Made by a program: the position numbers and the translations under genes. Shown here piece by piece: positions 21,877-33,306 of a stretch of 64,000 nucleotides of DNA. The notes under the pieces are model-generated. The model was given only the letters and a program-made list of their open reading frames with translations. It was not told where the DNA came from and ran no database searches. The stretch is from Odontocerum albicorne. Taxonomy: Eukaryota > Arthropoda > Insecta > Trichoptera > Odontoceridae. Position 1 is the stretch's first letter. Every line of letters begins with the position of its first letter. The stretch is taken from NCBI GenBank assembly GCA_949825065.1, contig OX463842.1, positions 35,521,323-35,585,322 on the forward strand. Reading direction: 5' to 3'.

Positions 21877-22081
21877 AAAATTCTTGACTACGTTTACCTC
21901 TTGTTGATAGGGCGACCAAATTCTTGACTATGTTTGCCTCTTGTTGATAGGGCTGACAAAATTCTTGACTATGTTTGCCTCTTGTTGATAGGGCTGACAA
22001 AATTCTTAACTATGTTGGCCTCTTGTTGATAGGGCTGACAAAATTCTTGACTACGTTTGCTTCTTATTGATAGGGCTGACA
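21877..22081 (+). repeat. Minisatellite, 41 bp x 5
   Basis: Five units each contain AAATTCTTGACTATGTTTGC then CTCTTGTTGATAGGGCTGAC. The second unit has lost about one base and the last is more divergent. The frame seen across it on the minus strand is simply the repeat and is not annotated. Confidence 0.9.
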
Positions 22082-22089
22082 ATGTGATT

Positions 22090-23520
22090 ATGTGTATACT
22101 CAATAATCAATTTAATTTTTCTGCATTTTAGCTACTCTGTTTAAAATTTCCATTAATTTCTGTTAGATATTAAAAAAATTAAACGATTCGAATAACAAAG
22201 GATATATCTCTTTTAATGTTTTTAGCTTAGTTACATAAAATTTTATAAGTTTCTACTAGGGATTATTACTAAATTCTTATCTGGTAAAAAAATTAAATCT
22301 CCAAAAAAGAATTTAAGTATAGTTTTAGTTATTTTGTTCTCATACAAGAAAATTTTAAAACTTATTTGCTTATCTGAACTAAACAACCATATTGACATCT
22401 AAAAATGTTTTAATCTGGCAGGTAGTTGAAAGAAAACTGCACACCAAAAAAAATAAACTATAAATATTATTCAAGAAACGAAATCTTAAAAATATTTATT
22501 TTTCTTTTATCAACTATTGACAGTTACAAACGATTTTGAAAAGTAATTATTACTCTTTGATGTATAATTGTCTATTCAAAGAGTTAATTCATTGTTAAAT
22601 TAATATTGAATAACGTTTGATATTTCAATTATTCATAAATTTCCAAATATATATTAATATTCATTGCTCTCTTCGTATTCATTACGATAAAGTTATTTCT
22701 AGAAAATGCTTCAATAACGATTCACGGATCAGATCTGTTAAGACAGCCATGTTCAAGAAAGGGATGGATTCAAGGGGGTTGTGGTGGGTGGACAGAGGTG
22801 GATTTGGGTGGTTTTCAACTCTCAACGGGGTGGGCAGGGATTTTGTGATCCGCATGACAAATGCTCGGGATGCCACCTAAATCCAAATCAGCTGTATTAC
22901 TTTCACTATTGAGGTTAATTGGAGTGACCGGCGCCTCTAAAGACATTTGCTTAGATGGAGAAACGGAATATCTGTACGGATTCCAGCAAAACAAATACGG
23001 CCAATATTATCACTACAGACTATATTCTCTTACAATATAACCCTAGACCGCCTCAACACTTTGGTTGAAATACAAACAGCACCCTCAAGTAAAATTAGAC
23101 CTTATGACAACATTAGATTGTGGTACCCATCAGGTATCATTTATTTGACTCTCTTGATTTGATTTTGAGTCCGTCCCTCTATGAAAGCCCTATGTAAATC
23201 ACAGAGACACGAACATAAACTTTGGTCAGGTTAAAATTTAAAGTAACAAAATTAAATGATTTGAAATTTGTTTACATTTTTGTTTTGATTGCTCTAAGTA
23301 ATGTTTGGGTTTATTGGCGTCGTTCGATCAAACATTCAAATGTTATCGTGGGTTAAAGTTGAATAGATCAGGTATATATTCGATTTGAGAAAATAATGTC
23401 CACGCTATTGCAGCAAAAACATCTGTTTTTTTTTTATAAAAACATCACAAGTCAATCAAAAAATGTTGAACTGTTTTTTTCTTCAAATTTAAAAAAAATA
23501 CATATATCTATGAAACCTTG
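22090..23520. other. Unassigned DNA with a G-rich block at 22745-22860
   Basis: The block (GGGGGTTGTGGTGGGTGGAC around 22772-22791) is open on both strands and has an acceptor-like CTGTCTTAACAG on the minus strand. I found no donor pairing that makes a convincing exon. The remainder is A+T-rich. Confidence 0.3.
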
Positions 23521-23523
23521 TGA

Positions 23524-24030
23524 TAAGGGTATCTAGGGCATTTGGTGGTGACTCTGTTATGAAATCTCTTTATAATTCACTGGTTCGCAGTAGATTAAAG
23601 TGTGACTCTATCATATGGATCCCGAAAAGCATCCTCAGATAGTTTAACGGGTCCAAAAGAGAATTTTGCGACACATTTATTGCAAAGAGTATAGATTTTA
23701 CCCATGGGTCTATCCCACAATTTTTAATGGGCATGCTTGGATATTACTCTTTAAGCAATACAAGAAATCTACGCACCTGTTATACGTGCATATATACAAA
23801 TTGCTAACAGGAAAAATGTTCTGTCTTTTGTTGATTGAATAACTTTTGTTTATTGTACCGAACAATTTTTACGCCATCGGCAAATAAGATTGTTGTCGAG
23901 CTGTTAAGCTGAGCCACTAGGAGCATGACCACTCACACGCGGAATGACATTGTTGAATGAATTTTCTGATATCAATATCTTTCATATCTCGGTAAACAAA
24001 TTGATGATCAATCTCCTCAATAAACTTTGT
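23524..24030 (+). pseudogene. Jockey/CR1-like RT C-terminal relic
   Basis: The plus strand reads SVMKSLYNSLVRSRLKCDSI-IW, which matches the LYN.LVRS.LEY.S..W segment after the RT palm in Jockey and CR1-type elements. After frame changes, LGYYSLSNTRNL corresponds to the usual L...SL..RR..L block. RKNVLSF, RHRQIRLLSSC and finally LLNEFSDINIFHISVNKL follow, the last two being the usual C-terminal end of these proteins. Several frameshifts and stops are present. The palm domain is not there. Family distinct from LINE family A in this window. Confidence 0.65.
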
Positions 24031-24405
24031 AGGTATTCCGTGACAGGGAGGCATTGGCAACATTGCTTCTGTTGTCATTACGCTATATTTAGACTAATTA
24101 ATCTTTTTTTTTTACATGTATCAAATACTCGTATATAATTAAATCAAAATAATATTTATAAGTGCCTTAAAATGTACTATAAATAAAATATATAGCACGG
24201 TTTTTATTAATATCGTTTACTAAACTAATTTCATTACGATAAAAAAACGTTTAATAATTAATGTTTTATTTCTACTTGAAATTGTGTATTTTGGTTTTTA
24301 AACATTTCCCCTTAGAAGATAAAGTATCATTCGTCAAGCATTAGATTCCAAAGATTTATCCGCTTTGATTAGTTTGTAAATTTTAATGTCATTCATTCAA
24401 ACATT
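24030..24405. other. A+T-rich DNA, nothing recognised
   Basis: No supported feature. Confidence 0.45.
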
Positions 24406-24409
24406 TAAG

Positions 24410-24460
24410 TATTTACCTGGTTCATATAAATCAATCGTATTTATATAAACCAGGTAAATA
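24410..24460. repeat. Inverted repeat, 22-bp arms, 7-nt loop
   Basis: Arms 24410-24431 and 24439-24460 pair with one mismatch (core ATTTACCTGGTT/AACCAGGTAAAT) around CAATCGT. It would form a stable hairpin if transcribed. No transposon was recognised around it. Confidence 0.85.
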
Positions 24461-25800
24461 TTTATAAAATGTGGAAAATACGAAAAACTTCTGACAAAGT
24501 TAAGTTTCGTCGAGGTATTCGTAAATTTTATTTTAATCTTCACGATAGTTAAAAACGATTTACTATTAATAATATGTCAACGATGTAATAAACATAAAAA
24601 TAACATAACTTGGCACTCCGCTGTAATTGAATTTTTTGATTACGGGCTGGTGACATCAAAATTATGACAGGAGAAATATTGCACGTAAAAATTCGCTTTT
24701 TATACATTTTATATTGCCGCAAGCCTTCAAAAATAGAATTATAAGGCATTTGAACTGGGCACTCTGATAAGTTATGGCCACTTTCCAAAGATTTAGATAC
24801 AGAGCTATCTTTGGAATTAAAGACGCCCAATTTCATAATACCGTAATATTATGATCATTGTAAAAAGAAGATTCACAGAATTTGCTTAACGTGGAAGGAC
24901 ATTCAGTGCCGGACTGTGGACCGGCGGATGGTGACGTTTTGGTTGATTTCTGTGTTCCTAACATAATTTAAATGAATACTTGAAAGTTATTATCAAAAGA
25001 AAAAACATCATTCAATATTCTCCAAAAATATTTTAGTCAACAAAATTTTATTTTCATGAATGGCATTTAAAAAAATATATACCAGCTAAATATTTTTCTT
25101 CGTCATTTAACTTAACATTTTTTCTTATAAAATAAAATAAAATTAATCAATGAAATATATTTCAATCTAAAATATTGAAATGCACCCTTAAAGTAAAAAT
25201 GGTCAATTTTGTGGATAAATTCAGTTTTTAAATATTGTTCACTCAATAATATCGATCGTTTGTATGGAGCGATTTCTTAAAGTTAAACATTCTCTTAATA
25301 CATATTGCTTAACAATTTTATAAAATGTATGGAGATTGAAATGCTTAACCTATAAATATTGTCAAATTGTTAACTTTATTCTGTTTAATATTATTTTTCA
25401 TATGTTATCATTAAGGTATTAAGAAATAATTTTGAACAATGGCAATCTTTCTTATAATAATAATAGTTCATCTTGGAGCTTTTAAGCCATTTAATTTTTT
25501 ACAATTATTCTTTTATGCTAAAGAAATAAAATTCCTTTAGTCATGCAAAAGAAATAATGTTCTTTTACTTAAAAAAAAACATGAATATCTTATTCGGAAA
25601 TTCAAACGTTAAAGCCGACCCGACCCTATTTAAAAACACTAAAATCTGGTAAACGTCAAAATTAAAAAAAAAACAGTTAACTGTAATGGAAGAGTTATGG
25701 TGTTTCTTGAGTTTGATAGTAGATGGGCACTTTACGTTCCCCATGACTAGATATAAAAGTCTTGGAATCGTTTTACGACCCATTAAAATTAATTATATTT
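24460..25800. other. A+T-rich DNA, nothing recognised
   Basis: Frames at 24549-24836 and 25565-25783 (minus) lack any recognisable domain. Confidence 0.4.
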
Positions 25801-25810
25801 TGTAACTCAC

Positions 25811-25840
25811 ATGAAGCATCGTCCCTTTTAAGAAATTCCA
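25811..25840 (-). CDS. Candidate 30-nt phase-1 micro-exon (weak)
   Basis: On the minus strand, AATAAGATCAG precedes the segment and GTGAGT follows it (25805-25810 on plus). In phase 1 it is open and gives EFLKRDDAS, with two leading bases and one trailing base. It lies between the candidates at 33259 and 16087 and keeps the same phase. The junctions with them would make GTG and TCG, both sense codons. The acceptor is A+T-rich with a poor pyrimidine tract, so a chance match is a real possibility. Confidence 0.22.
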
Positions 25841-27040
25841 CTGATCTTATTAATATTAAAATATTTATAGAATATTTAAGTAAGTTTTGTTTCTTAAACG
25901 TTAAATAGCTCAAGGGTAATTAAGTTGATGTCAATTATCTTAAAAACGAGGCCATTTCAATTTATGCACGCTCACATAAAGTGAACGTACTCGTTGTGAT
26001 TTCTCCCCCAAAAAAACAGGAGAGTCATTGGAGGCAGTACTGAGAGATCAAACGAATCGTATGACCCCACAAATACCTGCCTCAAGTCCCTAGGTTGAAA
26101 TTCAAACACATTTTCATTAAGCCCACTAAGCATCTGGAACAACCACCTACTATTGCTAGTATGAACGAGTGGAGATGAATGGTCCTATTGGGTGGGTTTT
26201 GTATGTAGAAGCATTGACACCTGGCTTTGAACTACCCTGAAGAGTCTTATCTCTTAAAACTCAGAATAGAATTTGAGAGAACCAACGACAATATACCAAA
26301 ATAGGGAATGTTAAGTGGTGAATTGACTATGTATAATATGGTCAGGTGCAGTCCATGCGAAACTTACTGCATCGCCTTAGGATCCTGTGTCTTGCATCGA
26401 AGATAACTTGATTCATGGAACGCTGTCTAGGTGGCAGAATTATGGGCGGAAGTAGTATATAGTGCCTTTGATACGAAAAGGTGATCTAATTTTTAATTTC
26501 CCATGGACTATTTTCTACAATGTTGTGAGTATATCAAATATTAAAAGTAATTAATGAACAAGAAGTTCCGAAAGTATTTACTACTTATCTTCTTCATTTC
26601 ACCTCAAATATCAAACGAACCCATGTTTTTACATTTACCTACAAAACGAAATATATTTTTCAATAATCAGAAATAAGTACATTTTTCCTCATTAATTGCT
26701 GTGAAAAAAGAGCGTTTTTATTTTATAAAATTGTTAAAATCATAAGAATGATGTGTTTTATTATCTTTATGTAAAATAGGATTTATTTTTCATCAAGTTT
26801 TTCTTTTCTTAGTGAGTAAATAATACATAAACAAGATGTAAAAAATATCAGGGTAATTTTTTTAATCACCTATGGACAGCTCCTATATATAATTATTTTT
26901 TGTTGATTTCTTGATGACCGAAATTGATTTTGTTTAGTTTGGTTTTGAAATTTTATTTTGAAACGCCTTCAAACATAAAATATTACAATAAAAGGATTTC
27001 ATTTATTTTTATATCCCTTATCACATGCAATTAAGCAATG
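25840..27040. other. Unassigned DNA, less biased at 26030-26470
   Basis: Positions 26030-26470 are less A+T-rich but show no frame, repeat or domain I can name. The rest is A+T-rich. Confidence 0.35.
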
Positions 27041-27055
27041 CGAATATATTGAAGA

Positions 27056-27123
27056 GCGTGGCCGAGATACAGCACTTTATTCGGTGGATATATACACTTT
27101 ATAGCGTGGCCGAGATACAGCAC
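27056..27123 (+). repeat. Direct repeat of a tRNA-like string
   Basis: GCGTGGCCGAGATACAGCAC occurs at 27056-27075 and again at 27104-27123, period 48. GTGGCCGAG resembles the A-box region of Ser/Leu-type tRNAs, so this may be a duplicated SINE head. Confidence 0.45.
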
Positions 27124-27242
27124 CCAATTCCTCTAGTCTTCAGGTTTGGAACCACTGGAGTAGACACGAAACATGGGGTTAATGCTGGAATACTATCTCC
27201 AACGTGAAGAGGCAACAAATAAGCACATGAATTGTTAAGAGA

Positions 27243-27348
27243 TGGACTTTTCTACCAGAATATTACATATTTTTTGGGTATTATCGGGAATCGAACCCGA
27301 CACCCCGAAGTGGACATTAATAATCTTACCAACTAGTCCACTGAAGGC
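27243..27348 (-). mobile_element. SINE family 1 copy, head region
   Basis: Read on minus: GCCTTCAGTGGACTAGTTGG (A-box region), GTGTCGGGTTCGATTCCCGA (B-box region, near-perfect GGTTCGATTCC) and TACCCAAAAAATATG, followed by TTCTGGTAGAAAAG. Confidence 0.6.
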
Positions 27349-27349
27349 G

Positions 27350-27655
27350 TGAAATTTGATATTAAAATATAATAAAAAGACGATCAACTATTTGTGAAAG
27401 GTTAATTTTGTTAGATAGGTTAAGAACATATTATCTAAGTTTTTTTAATAAGATAAATATTTAAGAAACTTTACATAGATTAAATAAATACTAGGCGATG
27501 CTGAAAAAGTTCTAAGAAAACCAGGGAGATGCTTATTGTTTCATATTATTCTTGAATAATTTTTCTAAAAACGTTTTGTTGTACAAGGTGTACAAGGAGG
27601 TACAAAATTGGTAATTTATCACTTTTGTTTATCATATTCTATAATTCTATTTCAC
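27350..27655. other. A+T-rich DNA, nothing recognised
   Basis: No supported feature. GTACAAGGTGTACAAGGAGGTAC near 27585 is a short local duplication. Confidence 0.45.
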
Positions 27656-27657
27656 TG

Positions 27658-27870
27658 TCGTTGTATACTGCACAACCTAACTGGTTAATTTCTAGGTCGT
27701 ACTCTATTTTCACCAACCAAAAAGATATAAAAGAGACGTTTCGTGATAACCAGAACAGAGAACCTTTTAATTAAAATCAGTATCAACGGGAATCGAGCCC
27801 ACGACCCCCGTGGTCGGAATATAAACGTTTTAGGGAAAAGTACCCAATTTATTAACCGCAGCCACCAGCT
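27658..27870 (-). mobile_element. SINE family 2 copy
   Basis: The antisense tail CGTTGTATACTGCACAACCT is followed by TTTTCACCAACCAAAAAGAT, CCAGAACAGAGAACC and the tRNA-like head, GGGAATCGAGCCCACGACCC (B-box region). GGGTTCGAATCCCG at 27931-27944 downstream is a second, isolated B-box-like string on plus. Confidence 0.55.
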
Positions 27871-29218
27871 TCCTACTCTCACACATAATTGATTTTTTAT
27901 ATTATATTTTTGATCACTCAATAAAAGTGGGTTCGAATCCCGAGTTTAAGCGCTATTGAGGAGAAGCTGAATAGAAGTTATGTAAACAGTTCCACATAAA
28001 TATACTTTTATTATTATTATTACTCACTAAGCCATAAAGCTTGTATAAAATATTTAGATAAATAATGTGCATGAAAACCAGTATGGCTAAAATTAAGAAA
28101 ATATCGGTGAGGTATTTCATGTGTTGAATGAATGAATCAAAGCAAGAAAATTAATACAAAATTTAAAACAAATCCTTGCAGGTTTGAGAAAACAAGTGCA
28201 TTTTTTCTATCGTAACATACTTTCGCACCCATAAGCCTTTCCTTTCCTTCAGTCTAAATATGACTATTAAGGTCAGAGTTTTTTTTTCTTCAGCTGAGAT
28301 TTCCACTGTCGAAGCTTTAGTAACTCTATCGACAGTAATTCCTCATACTAAAAGTTATTTTTACCCTACTTACCTTAAGTTAACATTCGCCTTTAAGAAC
28401 TATATAACTTATTCTGCCATACAAAAACAACCCACTAAATAGCGTATGCGTTTTTACTGTATTTACCCGGCTAAAATAAAAATGTAAGCCCTGAGAGTCA
28501 TTACGGGCCACAAGGAGATAGAAACACCGCTTTCAAGATATACGGGTACATGAGGTAGAATATATTACAAGACGGAATTGAGATTGTAGCAGACACTGGA
28601 AAGGCCTACAAGAATGAATGGACGGCACGAAATTCCTCCAAAAGCCAATGTATGGAAAACCCTCAGGTAATGTTCCCCGCCCTAGATATTCATAAAAATT
28701 TAAAGAGATAAAGTAGATATAATTTTAAGAGTGTGAGCTTTAACAAAACCGACCAAAGTTCTACTTAGGAGAAAGACGAATAACGTAAATGTTTGTAATT
28801 TGATTTGCCTGTTAAAATAGCACTAAATTTTCTCACTATTTAACTAACATCACCTTATTTGAACCTCTCTATTTGGCGAGGCCCGTACGTTAAATTGAAT
28901 TACTTTATATACTCGTAGTTAGTTACCTGCTTGTTGCCAACTAACCCAAGTTGACACGTTTTAGGTTTTAAAATCAACAAAGAGCTTTGCGAGTAAATAA
29001 ACTCGAAAAAAAATTGTAAAATATTGAGATACTCTATTTAATTAAGGTGTAGATAATAAGCGTATTAAAAAACATAACCTTTTAATACTAGACGAAAAAA
29101 AATCTTACGCGATAAAATTGTTTGCACTTCTAGAAAATTTTGATTCATTTTCAATTTTAGTACATTTTTAAAAAAATCATTTGATTTTCTTTTTCAAATG
29201 AAAAATTTATTTGTTGAA
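27870..29218. other. A+T-rich DNA, nothing recognised
   Basis: A possible plus-strand acceptor (TTTTTTTCTTCAG, ending near 28295) has no matching donor. Positions 28490-28680 are less A+T-rich but unassigned. Confidence 0.4.
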
Positions 29219-29431
29219 TCTATATAAATAAAAATGTAAATGTTCGTATATTATAGATGGCTAATCTCCGGAAGTTCTCTACCGATAGCTTTGAAATTTT
29301 GACTAAAGTTGATATTCGTCAACAGAAATGTTGTTATATTTTTGTTTATACATATATATCGGTGTATATAAAAAAATTTTGAAATCAGAAAACATTACCT
29401 AGGCGAACCTGTCGGGGACAAGGATATCAAA

Positions 29432-29513
29432 TATTGAATATCAACTGTCAAAACATTTTGACAGTTGACCATATTGCATTTTCGACGTTTCGTAATTAAT
29501 ATTTGATATTCAA
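29432..29513. repeat. Nested palindromes near the Helitron 5' end
   Basis: TCAACTGTCAAAA (29441-29453) and TTTTGACAGTTGA (29456-29468) pair perfectly around CA. Outside them, ATTGAATATCAA (from about 29433) is repeated inverted as TTGATATTCAAT (about 29502-29513). Confidence 0.8.
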
Positions 29514-29819
29514 TGATTAAGTCTATTTACATAAAACATAAAATAATTTTATGTTTAATAATAAATAATAAATATTTCCTGTTGAACAATAATTCTACGA
29601 TAAATTTATTACAGACGAAAAATATGTTAGAATCCAAGATACGTCAAAATAACATTTGTGTTAATAAGGATAAGTTCCATTGTGTCATAGCAGCTTGAGA
29701 AAATCTTAATATGGCTGAGTCTAGACTTTATAGCGCAAGCGCAGGAAATATATTTGGCAGAACTAATACTAAATTTGTAAAAAATATCCAACTAAATTTT
29801 TATTTGTTTTGAAATATTT

Positions 29820-29960
29820 CGAGTATCGTTAAAATAAATATAATCGCTAAAACAAATATAGCTTATATGTATAAAAAGATCTAAAATAAATATAACTTAC
29901 ATGTATAAAAAGATCGAGGATCGCTAAAATAAATATAACTTATATGTATAAAAAAGCAGA
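29820..29960 (+). repeat. Tandem repeat in the Helitron, about 45 bp x 3
   Basis: Units contain CTAAAATAAATATAACTTAT and ATGTATAAAAAGATC. Three copies, the middle one shortened. Confidence 0.6.
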
Positions 29961-30515
29961 TGCGTGATACTCTCGCGTGGTAGAAGTGAAACTTCTTAGC
30001 TCCTAGGAAAAGTTGATTTTATGCATTGCTTTTTTTCCATTTGTTAACGATTTTTTTTAGGATTAGGAAATGGTTCTGTGGAATTTAATTCAAGAAAGTC
30101 TTTTAATTCAATAAAAATAACTATTTTTTTTTATTTTTTATAATAAACAATAATAAATAATAATTTTAATAATAATATAATATTCTAAATAAAAGAAAAT
30201 TTATATTTTTTTAATGTTAAATATATTAATATTTTTATATCATTATTAATTATTAAATGAATAATTTTAAAATAATTATTTAATTATTTTCATTAATTTA
30301 TTAAATAATGTATTATTAGAAATGTTATTTTATTATATAATTTTTTTTGTATAGCGCCATCTGCGCTAATTTATCCGCCATTTTCATTTCATAATGTGCG
30401 TTGTTAACATACCTACCTCTAAGATTATCTTTTTCACTTAGTTTTTTTAACTTATTTTTTTATTTTTCTGTTCAATTAGCGATAAAATTTAATTGTGTTG
30501 ATTGATTTTCGTTTA

Positions 30516-32690
30516 AATTCAAATCATATCGTGAATTGATCTCTTGGAGTGACGCGATTATTTGCTTCACAGAGACAACGTGATGCTGGTATGTACATTT
30601 TTGACAAACGTCATATTTATTTTAAACGAACTGACAAATTTTTGCTTATTTGTAACAAGATGTATTAATTTGTCATCATTGTTGTTTTTTGTAATGTATT
30701 TACCTAAATAACTTGCTATTTATTAGAATCGATATTTATTGTTCATTAATGACGCGTCCAAACATGTCACATCCAAATTTAATTCGTGCGTAATTTGCAA
30801 TGTCGTTCCTTAACATTTAATTAATTCCAATAATCTCTCTCTTTGCTTAACATTTAATTAGTTCCAATTATCTCTGTATTTCCTTAACAATACTCCCTAT
30901 TGGACAAATATTTGACAAATGCGTGTCCAGCTGCAAAACGATCGATCAGCTGAGATATTCTCACATCAATTGCTGGAAATTGGGAACGGAAAGGTGCAGG
31001 TTGATATGACCCCAGGATGAATTTCACTGTCTCATAACTTAATTTTTCACAATTTCGAGGAAGCAGCAGAACGACGTGTAGCCAGACTTGATGATGCACG
31101 GTTGCGAGCACGGCGATCGCGTTCTGCAGTTTCAGAACTGGTTCGTTCTCAACAGAATGTACGCGACAGGCTGATAGTGGCTGAAATAGGTCATTAGGAA
31201 TATCAAAAGTATCTTTTTTATATAGAATTTAATTTTATCTCTACGTTTATATTTCAAAATATATCAAATCGTATATAGAAATGGAGATTTTTTAATTAGT
31301 TTGATATTCATTCGTTTGAATCAGACCAAGCTTCGCTCTGAAGAATACGTTCATTTGCGAGATACAGTTGTAAATGACGGTAATACAACTAACGTTTGAA
31401 GACTAACGATTTGGCCATCTTCATATACAGGCAGTCCACGTCATATGCATGAGTACGCTCAATATGCAATTGCGTATGTTCGTCACTACGGGTGTCCAGA
31501 CCTATTCACTACATTCACATGCAATTCAGCTTGGGACGATATACAACAGCTCATGGTAAAACATGAAGTGTTTCGGTCTGTGCGCTGCTGGATATACTCA
31601 GTGGAATAGCAAAAGAGAGGATGGCCACATGCACATATATAGTACTTATCTGGCTCTATAACAAAATCACTTCAAACGAAATCGACAATGTAATGTGCGC
31701 TGAAATACCCGATGCCGACGTCGATAAGGATTTGCATGAAGTTGTGACGAAATATATGATACATGGACCTTGCAGTACACTGAATCCAAATTCACCATGC
31801 ATGATAGACGGAAAATGATCTAAGCGATATCCACGAGCATTAGTATCCAACACGGTTACAGGAAACGATGGATATCCTTTATAAAGAAGAAGATCAACAG
31901 AAGATGGCGGGAAATTAGCAACCATACAAATGTGAAATGGTGACATCGAAGTAGACAACCATTGGGTTATTGCATATTCGCTTTTGCTATCAAAAACATA
32001 CAAAGCGCACATAAACGTGGAATACTGTAACCCCGTTAAATCGATCAAATACATTTATAAGTACAATACGTGAATAAAGGCAGCTACATGGCAGTTTTTG
32101 GCGTGCAACCAGAATGCGGGATGGGAATGCGGTCATACATATCGATGAAATCGCACAGTATCAGGCTGGAAGATACATAAGCAGCAATGAAGCTGTATGG
32201 CGAAATCTTTCATTTCCTGTACATGAACGAAGTCCAGCTGTTGTTCACTTAGCAGTACATCTAGAAAATGGACAACGCGTTTAATTCACAGCTGCAAATG
32301 TGCAACAAATAGCCCTGAATCCACCGGCTACAACGTTAAATGCTTTCTTCACGTTATGTCAAAATGACGCGTTTGCGAAAATACTGCTGTATCAGTGATT
32401 GTGACATCAAAAGAAGAATTGGTTGAAAAAGTATTTACCAATATTCAAATCAATTATAAGGATCACGATTGGCTGAGTGAACGAGCTATTGTTGCCGCCA
32501 AGAACAAAGACGTTTACGAACTTAACAATATTATTCAGTTCCTTTTTGTTATAACTTTCTTTCTTCTTTTTCAGTGCAATCGATCTTTCATTTGAATTCA
32601 AATCATATCGTGAATTGACCTCTTGGGGTGATGCGATCATTTGCGAGCACGGCAATAAACGCGACAGACTGAGAGTGGCTGAAAGACATA
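30516..32690 (+). repeat. Internal duplication in the Helitron
   Basis: 50 bases at 30516-30565 recur at 32595-32644 with four differences. The second copy then continues directly into GAGCACGGCAATAAACGCGA and GACTGAGAGTGGCTGAAAG, which correspond to 31107 and 31160 of the first copy. The 3' end therefore carries a second, internally deleted version of the N-terminal coding region. Confidence 0.7.
31080..32400 (+). pseudogene. Helitron Rep (HUH) protein pseudogene
   Basis: The reading frame is broken by many stops and shifts, but blocks of the Helitron replication-initiator protein are clear. MHEYAQYAIAYVRHYGCPDL then FTTFTCNSAWDDIQQL (about 31447-31550) belong to the Helitron-like N domain. 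PHAHI at 31625-31639 is the HUH metal-binding motif and is followed at once by TAG. After a one-base shift, NKITSNEIDNV, DKDLHEVVTKYMIHGPC and LNPNSPCMIDGK (31660-31818) follow. Later, YRRRSTEDGGK-, SLLLSKTYKAHINVEYCN-, QYQAGRYISSNEAVWR- and FPVHERSPAVVHLAVHLENG-like blocks run to about 32280. The catalytic Tyr region and helicase are not seen. Confidence 0.8.
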
Positions 32691-32812
32691 AAAAATATTG
32701 TATACCCACAAGCATTGTAAAATTAAACATATTAGAACCGTGTGCTTTCTCTTTTCTTTATTTTCCATTTAACCAGACTGAGCCACAGCAACGCGTGGCC
32801 GGGTACAGCTAG

Positions 32813-33258
32813 TAAATAAATAAAAAAGTATCGTTTATATTTGTTATTGAAAATTTGTGATATTTTTTGGGCATAGCTAAGTTCAATTTTACTATCTTTA
32901 TTTAAGTTTTAAACTATTTCGTTTTTTCTCCTTTCAAATACGAGTAGATACGGGTAATAAAATTTTAGCACAAGTGAAAAACGCGTAGTTTTTCAAAAGT
33001 TTGATTAAATGAATAAAATTTAAAGAAAGTCTATAATATATGTGTTCTACGAGTATATCATATGTTATTTATCTCAGTACCCTAGCATTATAAATAAATA
33101 TTCACACTTTATACTGAAATCTTGAGTTTTAAAAAAAAAACTATAGAATTTTAAGTTACTTAATAAAATAATACTGTTCATTTGCATTGACATGTGGTTT
33201 TTTTTATTTAATGAATTTGTAAATGATAATGTAAAAAATATTAAGTAATTTAACTCAC
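32813..33258. other. A+T-rich DNA, nothing recognised
   Basis: On the minus strand this would be intron downstream of the 33259 candidate exon. Confidence 0.4.
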
Positions 33259-33306
33259 CTTTAACCTCGTTGAAAGAATTGGCGTTACCGTACATTTCAT
33301 CCATAC
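33259..33306 (-). CDS. Candidate 48-nt phase-1 micro-exon (best of the series)
   Basis: On the minus strand AATTTCTTGCTTCAG precedes the segment and GTGAGT follows it after AAAG, both close to consensus. The 48-nt segment begins with GT, then encodes MDEMYGNANSFNEVK, and ends with a lone G, so it is symmetric phase 1. Its G+C content (about 44%) is well above the flanks and it matches no repeat in the window. The protein is not recognised. Length, phase and isolation suggest a cassette micro-exon of a gene with very long introns. Confidence 0.45.

Larger units (their letters stand above)
29219..32812 (+). mobile_element. Helitron, decayed, complete ends
   Basis: The element starts with TCTATATAAATAAAAATG at 29219, preceded by A. 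It ends with CTAG (32809-32812) followed by T, the A|TC...CTAG|T arrangement of Helitron insertions. A GCCAC/GTGGC hairpin (32782-32786/32795-32799) lies 9 nt before CTAG. Inside are remnants of the Rep protein (about 31080-32400) but no helicase domain that I can see. The 3594-bp copy is therefore shorter than an autonomous element and cannot be active. It also contains A+T-rich filler and a 13-bp-arm hairpin near its 5' end. Confidence 0.85.

Noticed and set aside
26595..26632. 36-nt minus-strand segment between TTTTGTAG and GTGAAA
   Set aside because: Open only in phase 0, inconsistent with the phase-1 series. It shows how easily chance splice-bounded segments arise here.
31656..32054. 132-codon minus-strand open frame
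   Set aside because: It is antisense to Helitron Rep coding remnants on plus, which show clear domain blocks. The minus frame is a shadow.
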